From: Isoetes taiwanensis
Lineage: Eukaryota > Streptophyta > Lycopodiopsida > Isoetales > Isoetaceae
DNA length: 64,000 bases
NCBI GenBank assembly: GCA_021234155.1
Contig: JAJEKV010000106.1
Span: 62,001-126,000 of the forward strand
Direction: 5' to 3'
Shown: positions 10,800 to 21,500 of the stretch, piece by piece
Numbering within the stretch: position 1 is the first letter of the stretch
How the letters are laid out: each line of letters begins with the position of its first letter
The notes under the pieces: generated by a model
The model's input: only the letters and a program-made list of their open reading frames with translations
Told to the model about the DNA's origin: nothing
The model's database searches: none
Translations under genes and position numbers: made by a program

Positions 10800-11827
10800 A
10801 TCAGGAGCATGTTGGAGAATGATTTATGGATTTCGAGCCACAGATCATACCACAGGGAATATGGGTTGGTTTGATGACTTAACACCAAGTCTCATACCTA
10901 GAAGAGTTAAAACAACTGACAAGGGAAGACTACGGATCGTTGGAGTAGGAAGGATCACAGTACATTTGTAAGATTAGAAAACACAATTCAATAACGTATT
11001 ATATGTCCTTGGATTAAGTGAAAATCTACTTTCAATCTCAAAATTAGTTGATGCAGAATATAAAATCACTTTTTGCAACAAGAAATGTATTTGCAAAGCA
11101 CAAGATAAGACAATTGTGGCAGTTGGGCAAAGGATGGGAGGTTCTGATAGCTGCACAGGTCAGACTTGGCATGACGAGAGATTGGGACACATCAATGTAA
11201 AATCAATGAAGTTACTTGCAACCAAAGGCATGGCTAGAGAAGTTTGACGTCTCAAAGAAATCTGAAATAGGCATTTGTAAAGGCTGTGTGTTTGGAAAGC
11301 ACCATCGAAAAGCATATGCAAAGTAGGAAGCAAATTGTCCTACAAGAAAATTGAGTTTGATTCATTTAGATCTTTAGGGACTAGCTAGAAAAATGTCTTT
11401 AAGAGAGATATTTTCTTTTTATCGTAGATGACTATACACGAGAAACATCGGTGCAATTTTTCAAGAGCAAATCAGAAGCATTTGAGTGCTTTAGAGTATG
11501 GAAAAATGAAGTGGAAAGGAAAACTAGCCTGTGCATAAGTAAAATCAGAATAGATCGTGGTGGAGAATTTGAGCACATGCTTCAAGAAGAGGGCATAAGG
11601 CATGAAAGGTCAATTCCATATGAACATCGACAAAAGGGAGTCATCGAAAGAAAAAATTGAACAATGGTAGAATGTGCCAGAAGTTTACTGCATGTACATC
11701 AGATCAATGCGCAGTTCTGGGCTGAAGCGATAAATGTGGCAGTATATCGCATTAATCGTCTCCCAACTAAAGCAGTGGAAGGTGAAGTACCTGAGAAGCT
11801 TGGACTGGCATAGTACCAAATGTTGAG
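10800..11827 (+). pseudogene. pol: Copia 2 protease tail and integrase fragment
   Basis: Shows the D-x-G-A-T-type protease region near 10830, 'NVLYVLGLSENLLSISKLVD' (10986-11050), the H-H zinc region ('WHDERLGHINVKSM', 11170-11210) and an integrase core with 'VDDYTRETSVQFFKS' (about 11425), 'IDRGGEFE' (about 11550) and 'GVIERKN' (about 11640). Several in-frame stops mean it is non-functional. It breaks off at AAATGTTGAG (11818-11827), the LINE insertion site, and resumes at 15749. Confidence 0.85.
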
Positions 11828-12990
11828 ATCATTAAGGATTTGGAGAAGCACTTGTTCTAGTGGTCTACCACAAAGTTGTCTCTTGCAGGTCGCATTATAG
11901 TGGCCAAGTCAGTCCTTAGTAGTATCCATGTTTATATGGCATCCTTACTGCTAGCCCCACAGATCAAAGCGCGTCATTGCAATAGTTCGTAACTTTATAT
12001 GGGCGGGTACTGAGGAAGGTGCTGTGATTAAGGTGGCTTGGTCGAAGTGCATCCTTCCAAAATGGGCAGGTGGTCTGGGTATGATGGACTTCTTACTGCA
12101 GAGCAAAGTTCTTATTTCAAAGATCATCTGGAGACTCCTAAATGGTGAGGATGGCTCTCCTGGTTTACGCCCTTCTTAGATAAGCTCTTGGTCACTGTAT
12201 CCCTCTAGGTAAGAAGGCTGTCAAACCAGTCCTACCTTAGGCATTATTTCATACTATGCAGCCTTTTCCAAGCGCTTCTCCATTTTTATGTGGCTTGTTG
12301 ACAGCATGGAACACAGTCAAACATCTTTTCTGGCCATGCCCCTCTATCCACACCCTATTGAAGACTCCATGGTGGTGGGCATCACTGCCTCCAGACCCCT
12401 CAACACCTCCATTGGCAGCATCAGTTCATCCCCGTACACAGCGACAGTGGGTTCTTGCAGGTGTTGTCTCTATTCAAGCATGGTATGAAGCGGGTCACCT
12501 ACTGTGTTGGCCTGAATTTCAGGCAAAGTTCCTGCTCTCTCGTTGGGATGTGTCTCTATGGAAGGAGGTCGTATAAAATTTGCCTCTTATAGTGCAAGTT
12601 GGTGTTGCTGAAAGGGTGCCATGGGACTGTCATGAAAATATTCACAAAGGCAAGCACTTTATCAGATCAGTATATCGCCTTCTTTTAGCACTACAACCCC
12701 TCCAGTTGTCAGATGGGTGACATCTACAGGTTCCACAGCCCACTTTGTGTCGTACATGGCGATGGCTTTGGGATAGATTGCTCCACCATGATGGCAGGTT
12801 ATCCACAGGTGTCTGCGGGTTAATGCCTTCCGACATCGCTATGATCCTCGCATATCTGCAGTATTCCCGTTCTACCTTTCAGTCATTGAGACTCTTGAGC
12901 ACTGTCTCTTTGATTGTCCAAAGGTTCAACCAGCGTGGTCCTGGCTACAAGGTTTGTTTAACAGTACACTAGACTGCCGATGCATCCTTT
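11828..12990 (+). pseudogene. LINE reverse transcriptase C-terminal region and zinc-binding tail
   Basis: In shifting frames: 'KLSLAGRIIVAKSVLSSIHVYMASLLL' type sequence (11870-11960), the hallmark downstream of the LINE RT palm; then 'WAGGLGMMDFLLQSK' (12070-12110), the usual G-G-L-G-x-x-D block; and near 12890-12950 the zf-RVT motif E-T-L-E-H-C-L-F-D-C-P. Frame shifts make it non-functional. The endonuclease and the YxDD palm are absent because of 5' truncation. Confidence 0.82.
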
Positions 12991-13369
12991 TGGCATCCTA
13001 TCCCAACGCATGGCTTCCAGCTAAACAAAGCGTATTCTATCTTGGTTCCGGTTGGCTCCTATGGTCGATATGGGAGCATTGCAGACACCACATCTTTTAG
13101 GGCATTAATTCATCTGCACGCAGTGTTATTACAGTGGCCTAGAAAAAGATATTGACAGCCTATGCATGTTCCTTCCTTGAATAAAAAATGATGGAATGCA
13201 TTTGGATTCAGTATCTTCGAATTGATTCTTATCGTTATCTCCTATTCTGGAGTAAGTACATTGTGCTCCAGGCTCGTGCTCTTGTGGCATCTTTTTTTGC
13301 TTACATAGTTAGATGAGACATGTAAATTTTGTACTTTTTATCTGATTACTAAACCTCAGGGTATCAAAG

Positions 13370-15732
13370 AGAGGCGATTAATCGCCAAAAGGCGATTTTT
13401 TAGGGATATTTAAAAAAGAAGTGGCGAAACTTTATTGAGGATGAATTTTCGTGGGAAAAAATAATTAGCCATTTGAAAAGGGGCAAATTTTGTAGGACCT
13501 CAAGTTTCGCCGAGCTTTTGGGTCGTTCAGTGAGCAGAATTGCCTTCTCCATATACGAATCGATGTTCCTAAAATGAAGAATTAGCCATGTCTTGCCAAT
13601 CCATAGATTCATCTGGTGCAAGAATCGCCGCTTATAGTTGCCTTTGGGATGTTACAAGCAGAGGCAAGTTCTACTGTTAAATGGTTTATGGCCATGTCAT
13701 AGAATTCTGTTGAGCTGTAGGAGCCAGTCTACCAGCAACATATTGAAGCTGCATCTGGAAAAGGTAATACACAATCACCAAGAGTACGACTTAGCTCTGT
13801 TGGTGCCTTCTGTAAATGCTAAACTCTTGCTTCAAGGGAATGCAATTGCATGTTCGTCTATGCTTCGTCAGGTACTTGAAGTCCTTTTATTTATTAAACC
13901 TCCTCTATGCGGTTCTGTCACCCTTCATATGAGAAGATAACAAATATTGTAAGCCCTATTTTCTCACACAGAAATCTGTAGCAAATTTTAAAGATGACCT
14001 TGTTGTTATATTGTTCTATTTTTCTTGCTTTTGTAGGTGATGGTGCTAGCTGTAGAACCAGAGTCTTCTCCATGGCTGCTCTTCCATGTAATCAGATACT
14101 ATAGCCTCTTATACCAGCATCCATGTTCTGTGGACTTTCTAAGCCAGAATTTGCATGGACAATCGCATGGCACGTTTAAAGATATCTCAAAGGTAAGCAA
14201 CTATTTCATGTCTTATCTGAATTCCAGAATTTGCTGATAGAAGATGAATACTACAAGAATCCCCAAAGCTGCATCAGCTCCATAAAGAAATGCTCATAAA
14301 CATGAACAGATTGTTATGACCTGCAGAGGGTACTACACATTTGAATCCTATAGACTTGAATAATGAGAAATGGTTCTTGTTTGGAACACATCATTAACCT
14401 CTTTTCCTTCTCAATGCCATTTGACCTTATGCATATTTTGCAGAGTTTACTAACAACTCTATTTTTTGTTTCTATGCTATCTACCACCTTGTTGCAGTTT
14501 TCCTGCCTGCTCACTTCACTCCGGTGTTTCTCTATCAGATATGCATGCCTTGTTCCATATTCATCATAGCTTAATTTCGTCAACTATTCTCCCTTATTTA
14601 TCTCTGTTTCTGCATTATAACCTGCATCACTCCAGTATTTCTCTACGATAAATGCCTGCATATTCATCATAAGAGAATAAATACATGTGCTTACTGCAGT
14701 CCTCCAAATAAATCATTGCCATTTGCAGATTTGAGATTTTACTGATGTAACAGGTCTGCATTTGGCCGTACTTCACTTCAATTTTGTGCATTGATAACTT
14801 TTATTTTCTTGTTCATGTTACAAACTAACTTATGTTGTTACCTACTCAATAATTCTGAGTTGATTTGATGTTTAACAAGAGAGAGATTTTTGAAAGCTTT
14901 ATTCAGAAATCTGCGTCAGACTAAGTCCTTAATGATCAGATTGTAATTTTAAGCAACTGCATTTTCTCCACCGTAACATCAATCTGAAGAATATCAGGCA
15001 GGATGTTAAACACATGGTAAACAACTGCTCGCGCTTGATTTGCAGGTTTTACTTGCAGCTCTTCTACAAAGCTTTCAATCATATCTAGTAGCTATTTAGA
15101 TTTCATGGTTTAATCAAATTTATGTTGCTTATGCAGAGTTTAGTTGACTGTAATACAGGGTTCAAGTTGAACTTAACAGTAGGTAAATGTCTACCTCTTC
15201 ATAACTTTACCATTTGCAATCATAAGACTGCAAGGTTTAAATATAAACATGATATAAATGTAACTAATTGTAACATTATTGCAGTCTGATATTGAAATAT
15301 GATTTTCATGTGAATTTTCTCAAGCAAATCTTGCAGTTATTAAGTAGGTTGACTTTGTTGAAAGATGTTGCTAGATAAACAAGATATGAGATTATTGAAG
15401 TTGTTTAATAGCAGATTACTGAAGTTGTTTAATAGCTAACAACTTGTCTCTTACATGATTACTTAGTCAAATCTTCAAATCATCTTGTGGATTAATTAAT
15501 TGGATCCCTTATAAATTTACATTCATAAAATCGCCAAGTAAATCTGTCATTAGAATTAAGAAAAGTCAAATTTAGCCAACTGCAATATAAATTCTAGTTT
15601 ATTTATAAGCAAATTTAGCCAAATAAAAATACATATTTTTTTTTCCTTGTTGGTTTAGCCAACTATAATTTTACTAATAACAAATTAATTCCCTTAAAAT
15701 TTACCCTGCTAAACCTTTGGCTTTCATCCTTC
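13370..15732 (+). other. Non-LINE sequence between LINE coding end and poly-A: possible 3' transduction
   Basis: About 2.4 kb of AT-rich, intron-like sequence with exon-like segments bounded by splice-like signals (14035-14192, preceded by TTTTGTAG and followed by GTAAGC). No protein recognised. It lies inside the same target duplication as the LINE. Alternatives are a long LINE 3'UTR or an unrecognised nested insertion. Confidence 0.4.
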
Positions 15733-15751
15733 AAAAAAAAAAAAAAAAAAA

Positions 15752-16618
15752 TGTTGAGCATTTGCGCATCTTTGGATGCAACGTTTGTGCACACAAAACC
15801 AAGGAGGAAAGAAAGGAAGGGAAGCTATTAGAGAAAAGTACAAAATGTATATTCTTTCTACTGCAAGAACAACAAAGGCTACAGGCTATTGGAACCAAAT
15901 TCAGGGTGCATCTTTAATAGATAGAGCGTGATATTTGATGAGAATGACTTCAGTTCGGCTTAGAAAGGAAAAAGGGCAAGCAACAAACATGTGACAATAT
16001 GGTTTCAGATGAGGAATGGGAACTGAGGATGATCATGAGGAAACTCAAGACCTATCGCAAGAGAGGCAGGAGAGACAGAGCTTGAATCTCATGAGGAAGA
16101 GAATATAAATGAATCAGCAGATGCATTGGAATGTCGAGACAGTGAAAATGAGTACGTGGATGCCATATATCAAAGCTGGAAGGTGCAGTAACAGATCTGA
16201 GTCATGGAGCAGCTGAAAATAGTTCGGCAGTAAGAAGAAGTAAGAGATAGTGGAAACCCACAGAAAAGAACTTGCAACACTTTACAACGTATGCATGCCA
16301 GATGAACCTCAATCAGTTGTTGAGATGTTAAATGGACCCAATACGCATGAATGGAAATAAGCAATGGGAGAAGAATTTGCATCACTTATTGAGAATGAGA
16401 CATTGATGCTAGTAGACAGGCCAATTGGGCAGAAAATTATAGATTGCAAATGGATATCCAGGGTGAAAATTAAATGCAGGGTCAGGCTGAGAGATATAAA
16501 GTCAGACGTGTAGCGAAGGGGTTTTCACAACACTAGGCATTTTTTAGAAACTTTTTCTCCGTTACTTAGATTGACATGTATAAGAACAGCGCTGGCCATT
16601 GCAGCAGCTACCTGCTTC
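15752..16618 (+). pseudogene. pol: Copia 2 integrase end and reverse transcriptase start
   Basis: Continues the interrupted integrase ('VEHLRIFGCNVCAHKTKEER'), then a degraded linker and the RT N-terminus (around 16340-16610: N-E-W-K-x-A-M-G-E-E, 'LVDRPIGQKIIDCKWISRVK', later 'TCIRTALAIAAA'). Numerous stops. Copia homology ends at about 16618 and unrelated sequence follows, so the YVDD palm and RNase H are lost. Confidence 0.8.
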
Positions 16619-16619
16619 T

Positions 16620-17477
16620 AAAATTTGCCACATCGGCAGATTATTTCCTGGAGCAGCATGGAATCACAAATCGGAAGATAGCATGGCAGTTTCAATGCAA
16701 GAGAGGAAGTGACATTGCCGCTGTGGAATCTGGGCCTTAAACAACTTATAAGTGTCCATTTGGCTTCCTCGTATTGCAACGACGTGTAAAAAGGGCAAGA
16801 TTGTACTTGCACATGTGGCCCGCCACTTCGTTTAAACTGCCACATTAAGAGCTTTTCAATTGCGGCTTCCACTATCATTGTACAATTTTCATAGATAGAT
16901 AGATAGATAGGTAGATAGAATTTTAACGTCATAATAGTGGAGCAAAGTTGTGGGTTTTATTAGGTACATGTCAAGAGCTTGTATGTCTCCCTTTCAAGGA
17001 AAATGCGAGGGATGTTAACATCATCTCTATATATCTCAATTTTGAAGAGTTATGGGTGGCAGAGTTATGGGTAACCATGCCTGTGACGATAGGCACCTCA
17101 GATCTTGAGCTTCAACCCTAATTCCACTACTGCAGTTAGCAGTTAACAAAGCGCTACCCCCAAAACTGAAAACGCTCACACCTAATTGCAAAATACTCGG
17201 TTAATTGTCGGGGAGCACTGTCGTTAGTGGAATCACTAGTGGAGTCGCTACCTATCGTCCGTCACTGAAGAAAGTGGCAGTTGAGGCTTTGCTCCCATAT
17301 GCCATTGCCCCTAGTGGAATCTCAACCTTGTGTGTTTTTAAGTGCGAGCAGGAAATGGCTGCCACACACGATCACTTATGCGGAAAATAATTAGCCCAGG
17401 CAAAAGTGGTGCCAGATAGCTTGAAATTTGAAGGATGATGTGGAAAAAAGGTCGGCCAGATGGCACAGATTTGAAGA
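16620..17477. other. Intergenic upstream of the Nup98-like gene; (GATA)n and TATA-like box
   Basis: No gene seen. A short (GATA)n microsatellite lies at 16891-16919. CTCTATATATCTC near 17022-17034 is a TATA-like element at a plausible distance from the first long exon; whether it acts is unknown. Confidence 0.4.
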
Positions 17478-18522
17478 ATGATGTGGCAGGATGAAAAGCT
17501 TCATTTACTTATACCATCCCGCCAGATCTCTTTCCGACATTCAATGGCACATGCTCATCCTTTGGAAGAGCCACCTGATCAGTCCTCCCATGCCCATCAT
17601 TCAAACACCCACAATTCTGATCATCAAGAAAGTAATGCAAATCTGAAGCCTGATCAGAGTAACCCATCCGTTCTGAATGCCCAATCCAGCAACGAACAAC
17701 CACTTAGAGATCAAGATGGTAATGCGTCGAGTAATGAGGAACTTTATTCTGTCGAATTTGCTCGGAAAACAAATGATTCCCCACATCGTTACCAGGCCGC
17801 TAGGCTTGCATATGTGAGTGAATTGCCTCAAGCCTCTGAAAATCGAAATCGGAGGTCCTTATCTGTGAATTATGTGGATAGAAATGCCACTGAGATACTA
17901 GATTCATTAAGAATAGGGCATGAAGATAGGGAAGCCGAGATTGCAGAGGCAAGAGCTCTTCTAAGAAGACACAGTTTAGGGTCCAGGGACATCTTAGATC
18001 CTAGAGGTTTTGATTATGGCCGACCTGTGTCGCCTTTGGCAGCAAGAGATATTTTTGAGAATGCTCCAGAACCTAGGATTCCTTATAGACAGTATTATTC
18101 TTCAGGTGGGGATACTATGGGAATTCCAGTACCTCCTGCAGTTCCTTATTTACAGACAATGGCAGATCGTTCTAGCGCGTTTGGGATTCATCAAAGAGCA
18201 AGCCCTACTGCTAATAACGTTATGAGCTTTATAGCCCCTTCAAATGCAGTAGGAGCTACGCCTTCCCTGATTGTTCCACAAGAGAGTATTAATATTCCAC
18301 TTGTTCCGTCTTTCCCAGCAACTTCATTGGGGACCATGCAGGCTACTTTTGGAGTTCAGAATTCATCCTTTCCTCCCGTGCCAGTTCTTGGAGGGGGTTC
18401 GGTCGCTGTAACTAATCAGGTTGGGCCTATCACATCTGCCAACAATGTTGTCATGGGGCAGGTTGCACCCACATTTGCAAATACTATAAATACGACTGTT
18501 CAGGCTATTGGGACTCCTATAA
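17478..18522 (+). CDS. Nup98-like gene, first long exon, FG-poor
   Basis: A 348-residue open stretch from ATG at 17478 to a donor (AA|GTATGT) at 18523. Residues 1-100 are rich in His, Ser, Asn and Gln. Residues 140-180 hold a charged possible coiled coil ('REAEIAEARALLRRHSLG'). Residues 210-345 are Pro/Val/Ser/Thr-rich with two isolated FG pairs. The absence of GLFG/FG arrays is unlike ordinary Nup98. It joins in phase with the next exon, which has the conserved R-W-A-D-Y-Q motif. An upstream FG exon could exist but was not found. Confidence 0.6.
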
Positions 18523-21500
18523 GTATGTATTTTATTGTCTTTCATATCTCCATACGTGTCAACTAACAAGGATATTTTGACAGATATTGGATCTTTGCCC
18601 CATTGTCCCAGCAGCGTCTCAAAGCAGCATTCTCCAAGTTCGAGTTATGCCCTGTCTTATTTGATATATACGGATATAAGTCCTGAGGAACAAAGATGGG
18701 CAGATTATCAATATGCAATTTTTGGTAAGGTTTAGAAAGTTATCGAGAATTATCCATTAAAAACTACCCTATCAAGATTCAAAACGTGATAAAAATCATT
18801 TTCAATTCCAATATTTAGATACATCTTTAATTAACTACCAGATTTTCTACAACGGTGCATCCCTGGACACAACATAGAGCTTAAACCCTCCACACAAAGC
18901 CCAAGTTATTCTGGCTATTTGTTGAGCATGCCGAAGGTTACATATACATCAGCTGTGTCGTCGTCAGCAGAAGTGGTAGGTATAACGATATTGGGTGATT
19001 TTGCTCTTCTATGTGTTTGTGAACTAGAATATACATGAAGAAAATCATGTTCTATGTTTACAGCCGGCAATTAATAGTTATTCTAATAGCATATCTATGC
19101 ACTAGGGCTGTTGTACAGAAGAATTTATTCATTTTATGATCATTAGGGTGTGAGCTCTGGAGCAGCTTCAGTGCCTTCAAGTTCTGGAGTATTGGCAGGT
19201 AATCTGCTGCTCCTTAAGGATAACAGGTCATGTTGGTACATTTAATTAAGCAACATATAGAATGATGATGAAGATGATATAACGACCTTTCTGTCACAAC
19301 AATGATTTTTTTGAGTCCTGTTTAAATACAGCTACAGTTCTTATTCCTGGCGATTCTGCTCACTTTTAACAGTCAGCAATGCATTTTGTACCATGGCCAT
19401 GTCCTTTTTTTTTGTTGGTATTCAGAGACGCCTATGATGTGACCTGCTTGTGCAATAATTTGTTGTTAAGGTACCGAGGAAAGTTTCTGATATGGATTTC
19501 GTCACGTTGTGGGCTCTGGCATTTCACATGGCATAACTCTGATTAGGAATGAGGGTCTCTGAAGCTTCTGCATATTCCTTTTAAGCATGTTCCCTTCGTA
19601 GAATGTTTGCAGGTGGATTTGGCAACCCAGGTCCTCATGGTGTCTTTCTATGGCTTTCTAGATTATGTACGAATTTTAAGCAAGAGAGGACAGTTTATCC
19701 AAGGAAAACAGCCTCTTATGGTGTGCATCTGCCAGTCCTCCTGCAACAGGACTTTAACTTTAATGGCTTTTTATTTACCTAGGTGCCTTTCACAGAGCGG
19801 GCTCATGGCGTTGAGGTTGAAATATATTGTAGTTCACAATCCCAATATTGAAAATGTCAGGGTCTTTTTCCCCAATATGAGGAATTTTCTTATATTAATC
19901 CATACATGTCACTCTGTCGAATGTTTTAAGCAGACTTTGAGGTTTAGCGAGCCATCAAAATGTATTCATCATTGTCTCCTTCCACTGTGTTGTTTAACTA
20001 AGAGGGGTTGACCTATCCAATAGTGGACATAAAGATTAACTAATCTGCACTTTATAGGAGGATCTTCATTGGGTGTGGCAGCATCTTATGAAAGATCATT
20101 TTGTTACTGTTAACATTGGTCCATTGGCTGTCACAAACCAATGTCTATTGAGGACATAGCATGGATCTGTTAATCTGGAAACCAGCAAGTGTGGCAAAAC
20201 ATAGTAACCTAAGAGTAAGCATGGCCTTTTGCTTCTCAACATCGTTCTAATCTCAGCATTGTCATAGCTTTTTCTTCTGGCATGCAATTTAGCTGAGCTC
20301 ATCTATATCAATCAACCAATAACACTGAGTTCTAAATGTTAATATTGTATTTGCAGGTAGTAATGCATCTACTAGCCCGCCGCTGCCAATATCATTTCCT
20401 CTACCAAGGTAATGAAAACTTTGGTGACATATAATCCCTTTTTTTTTTAATTTAAAGGGATTTTTCTGGCTTCTACTCAAGTCCATTTGCCAGGATAGGT
20501 TTATTTTAGATAGATGCAAGGCATAAAAATAAAAAGACGTTGCTAGTGTCATATAGAGACACTGAGCATCTTTACACTATGTTCATAGGTGTTGGTAGCT
20601 TGAGGAGACACTGAGCATCTATGACATTATATAGCTGGTACAGTATCAGCAAGTCTAGGAAGATTGAACTATTGAAGTCAGCATAGCAGACACACAGAGG
20701 TGTGTTTCAATGCTGCAAAGAGCTTTCTACACTTCCTAGCAGAATTGATTGTATTTCCTATCATGTTATTCTTTTTGAATTCCCACTCCATTGGGGTCCC
20801 ATAACAATATCTATCCTCCTTTCTATGCCTACTTCCTGAATAATAACGTTTCGGGTATTTGAAGAGCACCCTTTAGGTTTTCTTTGTCACTCCAGCAGCT
20901 GAAGAGAAAGATGCATGGTGGTGAATTTCATCTTTTCTTTTTGCAGGTCCTGTGGACGAGATTTGGCCCTATGGATGATAGAACTTCCAGTTTTGTTATT
21001 ACTAGGATCCTAGTTCATAAGCACCACGGTTACAATTAATTTAATATGAGCTCAATTTTTTTCCTTATCTATATCTAACATCAACGTGTATAACATAGTC
21101 CTTTTACAGCTCCGGAAAGAACCCCTTTGGGACTCTACCTGCAGTAAACGAAATCCTTTTCAAGAATGACAGAAGGCAGACTGTAAGTCTTAATAATCCA
21201 AGTGTTTGCACAATGATTCAGTCTGTTACATGTACAAGTAAAAATGGGTTATGGACAAATAACACAGTATAATGAAAATAGTGAACCTACAGTCTGGACA
21301 TGGATCAGTTATCCTATGTAATCTGAACAATTCGGTAATATAGGCAGCATCAAAAGTTGAGGTTAGAGAAGAAAGGAAGTAGGACAGACTGTCTCATGAA
21401 TAGGGATTCAGATATATAAGCACATGGTACCAGCTGTATCAAATATTTGTATTGTATGTACATGTCATGTATGTAGGTTCTATCTTCTAACAGTATATAA

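Larger units (their letters stand above)
11828..15748 (+). mobile_element. 5'-truncated LINE, 3.9 kb, with poly-A tail and target duplication
   Basis: AAATGTTGAG occurs at 11818-11827 and again at 15749-15758, overlapping the end of a 19-A tract (15733-15751), the signature of target-primed reverse transcription. The copia 2 integrase frame is interrupted at the first copy and continues after the second ('NVEHLRIFGCNVCAHK'). The insert begins inside the LINE reverse-transcriptase C-terminal region. Recognisable LINE coding ends by about 13000. The remaining 2.4 kb before the tail is not LINE-like and may be transduced flanking DNA. Confidence 0.83.
6465..16618 (+). mobile_element. Decayed Ty1/copia element 2, split by two nested insertions
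   Basis: Seen: an LTR end (CA at 6589-6590), a primer-binding site at 6596-6608, then gag, protease, integrase and the start of reverse transcriptase on the plus strand, in three pieces: 6591-6965, 9894-11827 and 15749-16618. The gaps are filled by a non-autonomous LTR element and a LINE, each flanked by short target duplications. Homology stops inside reverse transcriptase at about 16618 and no right LTR was found, so the 3' part is deleted. The left LTR start is uncertain; TGTTGAGCG at 6465 is one candidate. Many stop codons make this a non-functional relic, older than its two guests. Confidence 0.85.
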
